A DNA stretch of 64,000 bases from Streptococcus sp. X13SY08 (GTDB lineage: Bacteria > Bacillota > Bacilli > Lactobacillales > Streptococcaceae): positions 1-64,000 of the forward strand of contig NZ_LFYO02000004.1 of NCBI RefSeq assembly GCF_001182825.2, read 5' to 3'. The translations under genes and the position numbers were made by a program. Under the pieces are notes generated by a model that was given only the letters and a program-made list of their open reading frames with translations, was not told where the DNA came from and did not search any database. Below, piece by piece: positions 23,723 to 33,907 of this stretch. The stretch's first letter is position 1. Every line of letters begins with the position of its first letter.

Positions 23723-24729
23723 TTAATAATGTTTGATGAGTCATCCATGCTGTACAGTGTTTGATGAGAGTGAATATAACGTGCGCAAACGCCGATAGTT
23801 GTCGAAGGAACACCGTGATTTTTCATATGTGCCGCCCCAGCATCCGTTCCACCTTTTCCACAATAATATTGGAATTTTACACCAGCTTCCTCGGCTGTAG
23901 TCAACAGAAAATCCTTCATATTTGGTAATAGGATGTGATCTGGATCGTAGAAACGCAGCAAGGTTCCGTCTCCGATAGCACCTTGATCTCCAAAAACATC
24001 ACCAGCAGGCGAACAATCGACCGCTAAAAAGATATCCGGATTGAATTTAGTGACAGCAGTATGAGCACCGCGCAGACCAACTTCCTCCTGAACAGTTGCT
24101 CCGACAATGAGTTGGTTAGGGAGAGTTTCTTCCGCGACATTTTCCGCTAAGTCGGCAGCCATCAAGACACCATAGCGATTGTCCCAAGCTTTTGAAATCA
24201 CGTTTTTACCATTAGCTGTTAAAGTGGCTTCACTGATGGGAACGATGACATCGCCAGGGCGAACACCGTACGAAAAAGCTTCTTCCTTAGAAGCAAATCC
24301 TGCATCAAAAATCACATCATTTGTAGAAGGAAGACCATTTCCTCCGTTAATTCCTTTGGCTAAATGTGGTGGTATAGAGCCTGAGATGACAGGGATTTGG
24401 CGACCATCTTGAAGATAAAGGGTAAAACGTTGACTAGAAACAACCAAAGGATTCCATCCACCGAGAGCTACCGTTCGGAAGGTTCCATCGGTTTTGATAT
24501 CGCTAATCATAAATCCAACTTCATCCATATGCCCTGCAACCATGATGCGAGGAGCGTTCTCAACAGTCGTTTCTTTAATTCCAAAAATGCTTCCGATTCC
24601 ATCTGTCTCTATGCGGTCAACATGTGGTGTCAGGCGGTTGCGTAGGTAATCGCGAACTTGACCCTCGAAACCAGAAACGCCGTACAATTCAGTGACTTCT
24701 TTAATCTTTTCAAATAAGTGATTTGTCAT
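23723..24729 (-). pseudogene. pepA: Glutamyl aminopeptidase PepA (M42), C-terminal deletion
   Basis: A cytoplasmic metallo-aminopeptidase of family M42. It starts at ATG 24729 behind GGAGG. The metal ligands are in AGHMDEVGFM (about residues 67-76), AWDNRYG (about 182-188), QEEVGLRGA (about 214-222), VDCSPA and IHSHQ. After LYSMDD (near 23738) about 25 codons are missing and the frame shifts. The true C-terminus IKHY and stop are visible in another frame, with the stop complement at 23723-23725. In the open frame reading continues spuriously into folT to 23638. The family length is about 355 residues and about 335 codons remain. Confidence 0.9.
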
Positions 24730-24784
24730 TTTCTGACCTCCTTGTAGCTATTATTTTAACATGTTTTATGATAGAATGGTCAGT

Positions 24785-25087
24785 ATGAACAAGAAAAAAG
24801 CAGCGATTGTGGCTGGTATTGTGGGGACTGGGATTCTTGCTGCCAGTGCACGATTTTATATGAAGGCTCAGGAAGAAGTCAAAAAAGCACAAGCTTTGGC
24901 TCATGTGCGTCGATTTTTTGCGGATTTTGGGACTATTGCCACTGTTTTTGTCTATGAAAATGACTCCAACGCTCGTCAGTTGACAGGTGGTGTTGTCATG
25001 GAGGGTGGTCCCGTCTATCTTTTTGATTACCAAAATGGTCAAATAGTATATGAGGAGGAAGAAGCTGCTGATTCTAGAAACTCTTGA
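24785..25087 (+). CDS. DUF4651 domain protein, membrane-anchored
   Basis: A 100-residue protein of unknown function that is conserved in streptococci. It starts at ATG 24785. An N-terminal hydrophobic segment (AAIVAGIVGTGILAASARFY, about residues 5-24) suggests a membrane anchor or signal. The rest is soluble, with VFVYENDSNARQLTGGVVME. It overlaps the following thioredoxin gene by 38 bases and is divergent from pepA. Intact. Confidence 0.75.
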   Translation: MNKKKAAIVAGIVGTGILAASARFYMKAQEEVKKAQALAHVRRFFADFGTIATVFVYENDSNARQLTGGVVMEGGPVYLFDYQNGQIVYEEEEAADSRNS

Positions 25088-25382
25088 GGAAGTTGCTAGT
25101 TTGCTAGCAGTTGAAACGAAAACTGTCTTTTTATTTACGGCGGACTGGTGTGGTGATTGTCGCTTTTTAAAGCCGTACCTGCCTGAGATTGAAGCAACTT
25201 TCCCTGAAATGACATTTGTACAATTGGATCGCGATGACTTTACGCCGCTGGCCCAAAAATGGGATATCTTTGGGATTCCAAGTTTTGTGATCATTGAGAA
25301 TGGACAAGAAATTGGTCGGTTTGTGGATAAGAATCGCAAGACCAAGAATCAAATTATTGAATTTTTAGAAGGATTAAAGTAA
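25050..25382 (+). CDS. Thioredoxin-like protein
   Basis: A small thioredoxin-fold protein with the redox motif FTADWCGDC (Cys-Gly-Asp-Cys, about residues 33-36 from ATG 25050). The cis-Pro lies in FGIPSFVI. The ATG at 25050 precedes the only strong Shine-Dalgarno (AGGAGG, 25053-25058), so translation may really begin a few codons later at a non-ATG codon near 25065-25071. It overlaps the DUF4651 gene and is followed three bases later by ytpR. It is probably a cytoplasmic disulfide reductase in this small operon. Confidence 0.85.
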   Translation: MRRKKLLILETLEEVASLLAVETKTVFLFTADWCGDCRFLKPYLPEIEATFPEMTFVQLDRDDFTPLAQKWDIFGIPSFVIIENGQEIGRFVDKNRKTKNQIIEFLEGLK

Positions 25383-25384
25383 GA

Positions 25385-26011
25385 ATGATTTTTACATACA
25401 ATAAAGAGCAAGTCGGCGATGTTCTTATGGTCATCGTTAAGGAAGTCAAGGACCAAAAACGTACGGTTGAGCGTAAAGGAAATGTGGCGCGTGTTTACTT
25501 AGAAGAATCTGGTCAAACCGTGGCATGGAATATTTTTGAAGTGTCAAACTTGATGTCACTTGAAGGCAATGGTCAAGTATTTCCGACTGAAGAAGCCTTG
25601 GAAATCTTGAATGCGGAGCTTGAAAAAGAAGGTTTTGTAGAGCGATTGGAAGTCAGCCAAAAACCTGTTTTTGTAGTTGGTCAAATCATAGAAATGGTCG
25701 CTCATCCAGACAGTGACCACCTCAATATTTGCCAAGTGCAGATTGGGGCTGACCAAACGGTCCAAATTGTAGCAGGCGCGCCCAATGCTGCTATCGGTCT
25801 CAAAACGATTGTTGCACTCCCAGGAGCTATGATGCCAAGTGGAAGCCTCATTTTCCCTGGAAAACTTCGCGGAGAAGACAGCTTTGGCATGATGTGTAGC
25901 CCACGTGAATTGGCTTTGCCAAATGCACCGCAGGTCCGTGGCATTATTGAACTCGGCGACGATGCTGTAGTCGGCGAGGCATTTGACCCTGAAAAACATT
26001 GGAAAAACTAG
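25385..26011 (+). CDS. ytpR: YtpR-family tRNA-binding domain protein
   Basis: A 208-residue protein. Its C-terminal half (about residues 95-195) is the EMAP/Trbp111-like tRNA-binding fold: VGQIIEMVAHPDSDHLNICQ, then IVAGAPNAAIGLKTIVALPG and FGMMCSPREL. The fold occurs in the N-terminus of the PheRS beta chain and as stand-alone YtpR. Its specific role is unknown. It starts at ATG 25385 directly after the thioredoxin gene. Intact. Confidence 0.9.
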   Translation: MIFTYNKEQVGDVLMVIVKEVKDQKRTVERKGNVARVYLEESGQTVAWNIFEVSNLMSLEGNGQVFPTEEALEILNAELEKEGFVERLEVSQKPVFVVGQIIEMVAHPDSDHLNICQVQIGADQTVQIVAGAPNAAIGLKTIVALPGAMMPSGSLIFPGKLRGEDSFGMMCSPRELALPNAPQVRGIIELGDDAVVGEAFDPEKHWKN

Positions 26012-26042
26012 ACTTTTTCCCTTTTGTTACACAAGATGTATG

Positions 26043-26083
26043 AGCTATTGAATGATCTTCTAAAATCGTTTCAATAGCTTTTT
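26043..26083 (+). terminator. Terminator after ytpR
   Basis: A ten-pair stem AGCTATTGAA/TTCAATAGCT (26043-26052 with 26070-26079) is followed by a T tract just before the kinase gene. Confidence 0.85.
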
Positions 26084-26101
26084 CTTTTGATGAGGTATGA
26101 G

Positions 26102-27767
26102 ATGAGAAAGAAAGAGTTGGTCCCCTTTAAAGATAAACTACGTGGGGAAATATTTACAGGACTAAGGCATTTGTCGTTTCTAATTGGGCTTAGTTATTTA
26201 TTGATTCTGAGCCTTTTTGTGATTACAACTCATTATACTCAATTTGTTCAAGGACGACTAGATATTCGAAATGGTTTCAAAACTGTTCATACGAAAAGTG
26301 AGCGGGTATTGAAACACTTAGAAGAAGCAGATGTACCAGCATTTCTGACACAGACTTTATCTGAAAGAGATATGTACCGTAGAGCCTACGAAGAAAAGAA
26401 TCGCTTGCCATTTGATGCTTCCTTATCCATTTATAGCCCTGATTTTCAGAGAATCTTTAGTACACGCCAGCCTAGTCCAGACGGTCTACCAGACGATAGT
26501 TTTGTAAAAATTGTCTTGCCGACAGTCGAAGAGCAAGCAGTCAACAAGGTTACTAGTGACCACCGTGGCAATCGCTATTTGTTTGAGATTTTGCCAGTGT
26601 TGGAAGGAAATAAATTACTTGCCTATTTGGTACTTTGCATGGATGCCAAGGATTTGGAGGCTAGCTTAGATTCAGAATCACTTCATTTCTTATTGGCAGA
26701 TCGTTTTGATAATTATCTAACAGCCAACAATACTCGGTATTTAACCAAGGATCAACGTAAGGTAGACACGCATTATTTCAGTTCCTTCTTTCTGTTGCAG
26801 TCTGGGAATCTTTATATGACCAGTAAGGAAGAATTGGTAGAAAATATTTGGTTATACAGCTCTATTTTGACGGTTCCAGTGATGCCTTTATTTATATTTG
26901 CAATTAGTGTTTCTCTTCTCATGATATGGATGCTATCACGCGCTGCTAAACGATTGTCTCAAAATATCTCTCTGCATAGTAGTGATGCAGTAGAAGTATT
27001 GGTAGAAGAGCTGAATCTTATTGTTAAGGGATATCAGACGCAACTATCTATCACGACAGATGATGAATTTGGTTATCTGGCGCGGAAAATGAATGGTGTC
27101 ATGGAAACATTGCAACGGATTTTCCAGCAATCTTTACGCTTGGAACAGGAAAAAACTCAGTATCAACGGCAATTGCTGGAAGCTCAGTTTAATCCTCATT
27201 TCTTATACAACAGTTTAGAATCTCTGAAAATCTTGATGACCGTTGATGTCAAGAAGGCAGAGCAAATGATTTTAGCAATGAACCGCGTTTTACGCTACAG
27301 TGTTGCTCATTATAAAGAATTTTCGACGGTGGAAGAAGACTTTGAGATACTAGAAGATTTTCTCAAACAGCATTCGTTTTGAAGGGCTGAGCTATGATTT
27401 TACTTATCCAGAACATTTGGCTAGACTTCGGGTTCCTAAGCTATTTTTATTGCCGCTGATTGAAAGCGTTTTAAAATACGCTATGCAAGATCGTCGGCAG
27501 TTGTCTATACGTATTTCGCTTTTGGAAATCGCAGAGCAGGTTATCTTTGAAGTTGTAGATGATGGTTCAGGGTTTTCTCAAGAATTTTTGGATTATTTCC
27601 CAACTTATCTGAAGCAAAAGGGGAGTCAACATGGCTTAATCAACAGTTATAAGCGTTTAGAAACGCTTTACTCCAGTAGCAAAATTAGAATTAGACAAAC
27701 AAATGAAGAGAATAAAGTACAATTATGGATAGAAAAGAGGCAACTATGTATCGACTCATTATTGTAG
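26102..27767 (+). pseudogene. LytS/YehU-type sensor histidine kinase, frameshifted
   Basis: A membrane sensor kinase. The start is the ATG at 26102, six bases after GAGG. It has one membrane segment at about residues 24-44, a large extracytoplasmic sensor (about 45-250) and a second membrane segment (about 255-280). A HAMP-like region and a His_kinase domain with the phospho-acceptor in EAQFNPHFLYNSLESLK (about 359-375) follow. The frame breaks near 27370 after EDFLK and resumes with IRFEGLSYDFTYP. The ATPase region has the G box DDGSGFS and HGLINSYKRL. It ends at 27767, overlapping the regulator gene by 22 bases. The loss is short. Confidence 0.88.
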
Positions 27768-28510
27768 AGGATGAAACCTTGATTCGGCAATGGTTGGCAC
27801 AAGCTATTGATTATAGTAGTTTAGGAATTGAAGTGGTGGCTCTTGCTTCGTATGGACGAGAAGGTGCGGAGATCATCAGTCAACTGCGCCCGCATATCGT
27901 TTTGACCGATATCATGATGCCACATATGACTGGATTTGATATGTTTGCAGCGACCAAAGATTGTAGCTATGAAAAGATTATTTTGTCCAGTTATAGTGAT
28001 TTTCAGCATGCCAAAACAGCTATGCGATACGGTGTCTATAACTTTTTGGAAAAGCCCATTGATGTGGAGGAATTACGCGAACGCCTTTGGCAGATTTGTC
28101 TAGATTTGAAGCAGGAGAAGGCCGGTGTAGATGTTACCAATGACGAATTGCCACTCTTGCAGCTACCTCAAGTGGATGCGGTTCACTGGGCTGCAGACAT
28201 TCTGGAATGGCTCCACCAACATTATCATCAAACCATTTCAACTGAGAAAATTGCTCATCATTTTGGCTATAGTGAAAGCTATTTTTATAAGAAAATTAAG
28301 GAAGAATTCGGCATCACGCTCAAGGACTATCTCAATCGTTACCGGATGAAGCGAGCTATTGAGCTAATGATGGCGCAACCAGATTTAAAGGTGTATGAAA
28401 TCGCAGAAGCGGTTGGTTTTTCGGACTACAATTATTTTGGCAAGGTTTTTCGCAAATATACAGGGCTTAGTTTTACAGAATTTAGAGAGAATTCTACCTA
28501 TAAAGGATAG
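27746..28510 (+). CDS. AraC-type response regulator (YesN-like)
   Basis: A 254-residue response regulator. The receiver domain has acidic residues Glu8, Asp9 and Glu10 and the predicted phospho-acceptor Asp55 (VLTDIMMP), with Lys in EKPID. Two C-terminal AraC helix-turn-helix motifs occupy about residues 155-250 (ISTEKIAHHFGYSESYFYKK and KVYEIAEAVGFSDYNYFGKV). It is cotranscribed with the overlapping kinase. The AfuA-like binding-protein gene begins 65 bases downstream, so it most likely controls that transporter. Intact. Confidence 0.92.
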   Translation: MYRLIIVEDETLIRQWLAQAIDYSSLGIEVVALASYGREGAEIISQLRPHIVLTDIMMPHMTGFDMFAATKDCSYEKIILSSYSDFQHAKTAMRYGVYNFLEKPIDVEELRERLWQICLDLKQEKAGVDVTNDELPLLQLPQVDAVHWAADILEWLHQHYHQTISTEKIAHHFGYSESYFYKKIKEEFGITLKDYLNRYRMKRAIELMMAQPDLKVYEIAEAVGFSDYNYFGKVFRKYTGLSFTEFRENSTYKG

Positions 28511-28575
28511 AATTGCTCTATAAATAAAACGCTTTCTTTTATACAATGAAGTCAACAAAACAAAGGAGCATGATT

Positions 28576-29610
28576 ATGCATAAAAAATTAGCAACATTGA
28601 TGATGGCTTCAACCGCTTTGGTAGCTTTGGCAGCATGTGGTTCAAGTTCAGAAGGTAGCAAAACTAGCGGCGAAAGCGATACTTTGGTCATCTATTCTCC
28701 AAATTCAGAAGGTTTGATTAATGCGACCATTCCGGCTTTTGAAGAAAAATATGGTATCAAGGTTGAATTGATTCAAGCTGGTACAGGTGAATTGTTCAAA
28801 AAAGTAGAGTCTGAAGCTAGTAAACCAATCGCTGACGTGATTTTCGGTGGTTCTTATACTCAACATGCTCAACGCCCAGAATTGTTTGAGAAATATGTGT
28901 CCAAAGAAAATGACAATGTCATCGCAGATTATCAAAATACAACAGGCTATTCGACTCCTTATACCCTAGATGGTAGTGTTCTTGTCGTCAATCCTGACCT
29001 GACAAAAGGAATGGATATAAAAGGCTATAAAGATTTGCTCAATCCTGAGCTAAAAGGTAAAATTGCGACAGCTGATCCTGCTAATTCATCAAGCACTTTT
29101 GCTCAATTGACTAATATGCTTCAGGCTAACGGAGGTTACGATAGTGAAGAGGGCTGGACATACGTCAAAGATCTCTTTACCTTGATTGATGGAAAAATCA
29201 ATTCTAGTTCATCTAACGTTTACAAAACAGTTGCAGACGGTGAAATGGCAGTTGGACTTTCGTATGAAGATCCAAGTGTGAAGTTGCTCAATGATGGTGC
29301 CAATACTGAAGTGGCTTACCCAGAAGAAGGTTCTGTTTTCCTTTCAGCCAGCGCAGCCATCATCAAAGATGCTCCAAATGAAGAAAATGCTAAGAAATTT
29401 ATTGACTTTATCATTTCAAAAGAAGCACAAGATGCTCTTGGTAGCGAAACAACCAACCGTCCAGTTCGTAAAGACGCAAAAGTGAGCGAAAATATGAAGA
29501 GCTTGGATGAAATTAAGACCTTAGTGGAAGACTATGACTACGTTATCGAACACAAGGAAGAATTGGTTAAACACTACAACGAAATCTTTGTTGATTTGCA
29601 ATCAAAATAG
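28576..29610 (+). CDS. AfuA-type substrate-binding lipoprotein of an ABC transporter
   Basis: A family 1 solute-binding lipoprotein. It starts at ATG 28576 (ATG 28570 is an alternative) behind AAAGGAGC. The lipobox is LAAC with Cys21, and the mature domain covers about residues 25-344. Homologues are often annotated as ferric-iron binding proteins. However, AfuA itself binds sugar phosphates, and HptA, its relative in Staphylococcus, works with a kinase and regulator of exactly the types encoded upstream. I therefore favour sugar-phosphate uptake over iron; this is inference. Intact. Confidence 0.85.
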   Translation: MHKKLATLMMASTALVALAACGSSSEGSKTSGESDTLVIYSPNSEGLINATIPAFEEKYGIKVELIQAGTGELFKKVESEASKPIADVIFGGSYTQHAQRPELFEKYVSKENDNVIADYQNTTGYSTPYTLDGSVLVVNPDLTKGMDIKGYKDLLNPELKGKIATADPANSSSTFAQLTNMLQANGGYDSEEGWTYVKDLFTLIDGKINSSSSNVYKTVADGEMAVGLSYEDPSVKLLNDGANTEVAYPEEGSVFLSASAAIIKDAPNEENAKKFIDFIISKEAQDALGSETTNRPVRKDAKVSENMKSLDEIKTLVEDYDYVIEHKEELVKHYNEIFVDLQSK

Positions 29611-29619
29611 GAGAAATTC

Positions 29620-30631
29620 ATGAGTCAGATTAAAATCGATCAGGCGAAAAAAATCTATAACGATACGCCCGTCATTGAAAATCTTAACCTCAATATTCCA
29701 GATGGGCCCCTCTTTGCCTTGCTGGGTCCTTCTGGATGTGGGAAAACGACCTTGCTCCGTATGATTGCTGGTTTTAATTCCATCGAAGGTGGGGTTTCCA
29801 AAACTATGCTATCTTCCCGCATTTGAGCGTTAAAGACAATGTGGCTTTTGGTTTGAAACAACTTCAGTTAGCCAAGGATGACATTGAGACGCGTGTGGAT
29901 AAATACTTGAAATTGATGCAAATTGATCAGTTCAAAGATCGGAAACCTGAAAATCTTAGTGGGGGTCAGCAGCGGGTTGCTTTGGCGCGTGCCTTGGCCA
30001 TCAGTCCAGATGTGCTTTTGATGGATGAACCCTTGAGTAACTTGGATGCAAAATTGCGTCTTGATATGCGTCAAGCCATTAAAGAAATTCAACGTGAAGT
30101 GGGCATTGCAACGCTTTATGTCACCCACGACCAAGAAGAAGCTATGGCCATTTCAGATCAAATCGCTGTTATGAATCTTGGTAAAATCCAGCAAATCGGT
30201 AAGCCAAAAGAACCTATCACCGTCCAAGCAATGGATTTGTTGCGACCTTTATCGGCCGTACCAATATTATTCCAGCTCGCTTGGTGCATGAGGAAGGACA
30301 AACCTACTTGCGTTTTGCGACAGGCTATCAAATTGCCTTTTCAGCACTTGCTCACTTAGAAGAGAAGGATGTGCGCGTCAGCATTCGTCCAGAAGAATTT
30401 ATCCGTTCGGAAACAGGCGATATTGTGGCAACTATCAAGGACAGCACTTACTTGGGTCTCAATACGGAATATATCATGGAAACACCGTTTGCGGCCCGCG
30501 TTCAAGTAACGGAAGAGTCTACCTTGGATGAAGATTTGGGGGCAGGTGACCAAGTGCGCTTAGCCATCAATACTCAAAAAATCAACGTCTTTACAGCGGA
30601 TGGTATGGTGAATCTTTTGGAGGTGGAATGA
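29620..30631 (+). pseudogene. AfuC-type ABC transporter ATPase, two lesions
   Basis: It starts at ATG 29620 after GGAGAAA. Walker A is GPSGCGKTT (about residues 35-43). Near 29797, after FNSIEGG, about 25 codons are missing and the frame shifts; [15 protein letters not shown], with the Q-loop, follows in another frame. The signature LSGGQQRVALARA, Walker B VLLMDEPL and the H-loop YVTHDQ are intact. Near 30213, after GKPKE, a single base seems to be lost, and FVATFIGRTNIIPARLV continues in a third frame into the TOBE domain (VSIRPEEF). It ends at 30631, overlapping the permease start. Confidence 0.88.
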
Positions 30632-32286
30632 TGAAACAAGCACTTCAAAAGATGAATATCTGGGTCCTTTCATCCCTCGTGATTTTTGTGACCTACCTAA
30701 TCTTTTTGATCTATCCCATTGTCACCGTTTTGCAGCAGGCTTTGTTTGTGGATGGACAATTATCTTTTGGTAATTTTCTAGCCTTTTTCTCAAAAGGCTA
30801 CTATTTTGAAACCCTCTTTAACAGTTTCAAAGTCTCTGTTACAGCAACCGTTTTAGCCCTTTTAGTAGGGACATTACTGGCTTACTGCTTTTCAATGTAC
30901 CAGTTCAATGGCAAAAAACTCTTGCAAATCTTGATTATCATTGCTTCCATGTCTGCGCCGTTTGTCGGAGCTTACTCATGGATCCTCCTTTTAGGACGGA
31001 ATGAGGTCATCACCAAATTTTTGACCAATACATTTGGTCTGCCTAAGTTGGAAATCTATGGTTTTGGTGGTATCGTACTGGTCTTTACTTTGCAGCTATT
31101 TCCTTTGGTCTTCCTCTATGTCAGTGGAGCCTTTAAGAGTGTCGATAATTCTCTTTTGGAAGCCGCAGAAAGTATGGGTGCAAAAGGGATGAAACGCCTC
31201 ACACGCGTAGTTTTGCCACTCTTGGTGCCAACCCTTCTTGCTGCTGCACTTTTAGTCTTCATGCGTGCCTTTTCTGACTTTGGAACCCCTATGTTGATTG
31301 GTGAGGGCTATCGGACATTCCCGGTTCTTGTTTACACGGAGTTCATCAGTGAGGTTGGTGGCAACTCTGCCTTCGCATCTGCCCTTGCTATAATCGCTAT
31401 TGTGATTGCTTTGACGATTTTCTTGATACAAAAATATCTCGCACAAAAAAAATAGCTTCAGCATGAACTCCCTTCATCCGATTGAGCCAAAGAAAATTAC
31501 CGGACTAAAAAAGCTGGCGTTAGCACCTTTGTGTATGGCGTGGTATTCTTATCTATTTTGCCACAGATGTACCTTATTTACACATCTTTCCTCAAGACTT
31601 CGGGTATGATTTTTGTACCAGGTTACTCTCTGGATAGTTATCGTCAAGCTTTTGATCGTATGGGGTCCAGTATCTTGAATACTTTACGTATTCCATTTCT
31701 AGCTTTGGTAGTGGTGGTGGTCTTTGCGATCTTTATCTCTTACCTCAGCGTTCGCAAGCGCAATGTTTTTACATCACTTATTGACAGCATGAGTATGGTC
31801 CCTTATATTGTACCTGATACGGTTATGGGGATTGCCTTTATCACCGCCTTGAATACAGGTGTTGGGATTCTTGCTATTATCGGTACTTCTTTTGTGATGA
31901 TTGTGTCTCTGTCTGTTCGTCGCTTGCCTTATACTATTCGTTCATCGGTAGCAGCCCTTCATCAGATTTCGCCAAGTATTGAAGAAGCAGTATCCAGTCT
32001 TGGAAGTTCTCGTCTCAATACCTTTGTCAAAATCACCATTCCAATGATGATGTCAGGGATTGTCTCAGGTGCTATTCTTTCATGGATTACCATGATTTCA
32101 GAGTTGTCAACCTCCATCCTGCTCTATAATATCCGTACTAAAACCATGACGGTTGCCATTTATACAGAGGTTCTACGTGGTAATTACGGTATTGCAGCAG
32201 CCTTGTCAACGATTCTGACCCTCTTTACCGTACTTTCTCTCCTCCTATTTATGAAAGTTTCTAAGAGTGATAGCATCACCATGTAA
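30628..32286 (+). pseudogene. Fused ABC permease (FbpB/AfuB type), two single-base losses
   Basis: One permease with two BPD-type halves of about 270 residues each. The first half runs from 30628 with helices from NIWVLSSLVIFVTYLIFLIY and the EAA loop EAAESMGAKGMKRL. A base appears lost in the A run near 31445-31452 and another in the T run near 31529-31531. Between them the reading NSFSMNSLHPIEPKKITGLK joins the halves. The second half has EEAVSSLGSSRLNTF as its EAA loop. No start or Shine-Dalgarno supports a separate second gene. The total is about 552 codons. It forms the membrane part of the AfuABC-type system. Confidence 0.85.
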
Positions 32287-32316
32287 AAAAAGAACTGGAT
32301 TTCCAGTTCTTTTTTT
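32285..32316. terminator. Bidirectional terminator after the permease gene
   Basis: AGAACTGG/CCAGTTCT (32291-32298 with 32303-32310, loop ATTT) is flanked by A and T runs. It serves the permease and the convergent DUF2785 gene. Confidence 0.9.
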
Positions 32317-32318
32317 GC

Positions 32319-33052
32319 TTATTCAGTGCAGGCTTGTTGGAGGCTTTCTTTTAGATCATGGCAGAGCTGATCTGCTTGGTCCAGGTCCATATAGATTTTC
32401 AGTAAGAAGTTTTGATAGTTGAGCCAACGCAAGTAATCTTGGTCTTGAACCTTTGGAAAATCAGTTTTTGTAATCCAGTTGAACAGATCTTGCTGACCAA
32501 TCTTTTCTTGTAAAACAAGCTGGCTAACGACAATCGCCAAACGTTTTTCTTCGTTTGCTGTGAATACCTGTTGTTGGTTTCTAAAGACCATAATAATAGT
32601 TTGCCAGATAGCATCATAAGTTTCTGGGAAATCGGGATGTTGGCTAGCGTAGAGTAAGAAATCTGCGCCATGTGCAAAGGCATGGACCCAGCCAGATTCA
32701 GCAGACCAACCAGTCGCGTCACTTTCTTTTGTCAGATACTGCAACGCCAGCTGGAAGAGTGTTAATCGGTGGTTGCTAGAAAGAGCAGTTTTGTAGATTG
32801 ATTGTTGATCTCCATCTAGTCCAATCAAGAGCGTCTATAAAAGAGGAGATTTCGCTTCATGATTTCACCAGCTAGCCAGTCAAGATCTGTCCTAGTAACT
32901 AAGCCGTCCAGCAAGGCATGGCAAAAACTAGCGTAGACCAAATCGTCTCGGATAGATGCATCAGCGGCCCCGATATGGTCTAGCAGCCAGCCTAATTCCT
33001 CGCGTGAGTAAGGTTCAGTGCTCTGTAATTTTTCGTATAATTGATGGTTCAT
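32319..33052 (-). pseudogene. DUF2785 protein, frameshifted
   Basis: It starts at ATG 33052. The N-terminal 75 residues (MNHQLYEKLQSTEPYSREEL, residues 1-20) end at a shifted stop near 32825. The remainder reads in another frame from about 32830, with ATGWSAESGWVHAFAHGADF, the conserved block of DUF2785 proteins. It ends CTE at 32319. About 244 codons are present against roughly 265 in relatives, so about 20 are missing near 32835. The function of this helical family is unknown. Confidence 0.78.
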
Positions 33053-33133
33053 TTTTTTCCTTTCTTAATCTTTTTTAGATTAAGTGGTCACTCTAATCAA
33101 TCTCTTGATGGTGTTTCTCATTAAAAACATTAT

Positions 33134-33844
33134 TCATTTCTTTCTTAGCCAAATGTGTTGCAAAAAACTAATGTCTTTGTAGGGCTCTTGGTCTGCGACA
33201 GCCAATTCTATCTTGGTCATTTTTTCCAACCAATCCTCTTCAGTTTTAAATTCATTTGGTTGTAAACTGTAAAAAGTTCGGATAGCTAGGTAATTTTCCA
33301 AACTCATCTGGCTCCACTGTATCAAATCTTCCATGGAGTAGGTGTTACCTTGGGCGAAAGATTGACTATGAAATTCCTTACCATCTAACAAATCTTGAGC
33401 CAGCTCGGTATCGTTTGAAAATACGACAGCTTGAAGTACTTTGCCAACTGGATTGTGTTTGATGATAGATAGTTGCCCATTTGGTTTTAGGAGACGCAGA
33501 AACTGCTCAAAATAAGTTTGACGTTCTTGTGGTTTAATATATTCCATGACATTGTGGCAGCAAATAACATCAAATGTTTGGTCGGCAAAGCTTTCCAAGA
33601 CATCTAAACTGCCATGTAATTTGGTAAAGGTCTGTAAATCATCCGCAAAAAGCATGTCCGCATTTGGTTCGACAGCTATTACCTTATTTTTTTGAGATAG
33701 AAATTGACTGACCAAGCCAAAACCAGCACCAAAATCTAAAATCTCTTTATTTTCCAAGTGAGCCAGTTGCGAAAAGGTGATTTCGTATTGGATTTTGCCC
33801 CAAGGTTGCGCTAGCATTTGGCGATAAGCATCTACATTTGTCAT
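33134..33844 (-). CDS. Class I SAM-dependent methyltransferase
   Basis: A 236-residue methyltransferase with motif I ILDFGAGFGLVSQFL (about residues 35-49), an acidic residue in VIAVEPNADML (motif II) and FDVICCHNVMEYI (motif IV region). The C-terminal part carries no recognised substrate domain, so the target is unknown. It starts at ATG 33844 with GGAGAAA upstream and is divergent from ssbB. Intact. Confidence 0.85.
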   Translation of the reverse strand: MTNVDAYRQMLAQPWGKIQYEITFSQLAHLENKEILDFGAGFGLVSQFLSQKNKVIAVEPNADMLFADDLQTFTKLHGSLDVLESFADQTFDVICCHNVMEYIKPQERQTYFEQFLRLLKPNGQLSIIKHNPVGKVLQAVVFSNDTELAQDLLDGKEFHSQSFAQGNTYSMEDLIQWSQMSLENYLAIRTFYSLQPNEFKTEEDWLEKMTKIELAVADQEPYKDISFLQHIWLRKK

Positions 33845-33878
33845 ATTTTTCTCCTTTTGTTTAGTTTACCAAAAATTT

Positions 33879-33886
33879 TACGAATG
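33879..33886 (+). promoter_or_regulatory. SigX (ComX) box upstream of ssbB
   Basis: TACGAATG matches the CIN/SigX box TACGAATA at seven of eight positions. It lies 22 bases before the ssbB ATG behind a T-rich tract, which supports competence-induced expression. Confidence 0.7.
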
Positions 33887-33907
33887 AATAAAGTAGGAGG
33901 ATATAAA

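Noticed and set aside
28520..28535. cre site before the AfuA-type gene
   Set aside because: AAAACGCTTTC has the central CG but at least three consensus mismatches, so I do not call it.
30628..32286. Two separate permease genes downstream of the AfuC-type ATPase
   Set aside because: A third frame encodes a sensible linker between the halves and each switch needs only one base. A fused FbpB-type permease fits better.
33062..33086. Hairpin CTTAATCT/AGATTAAG as a terminator
   Set aside because: It lies directly upstream of the minus-strand DUF2785 start, is AT-only in most pairs, and has no T tract in a useful direction.
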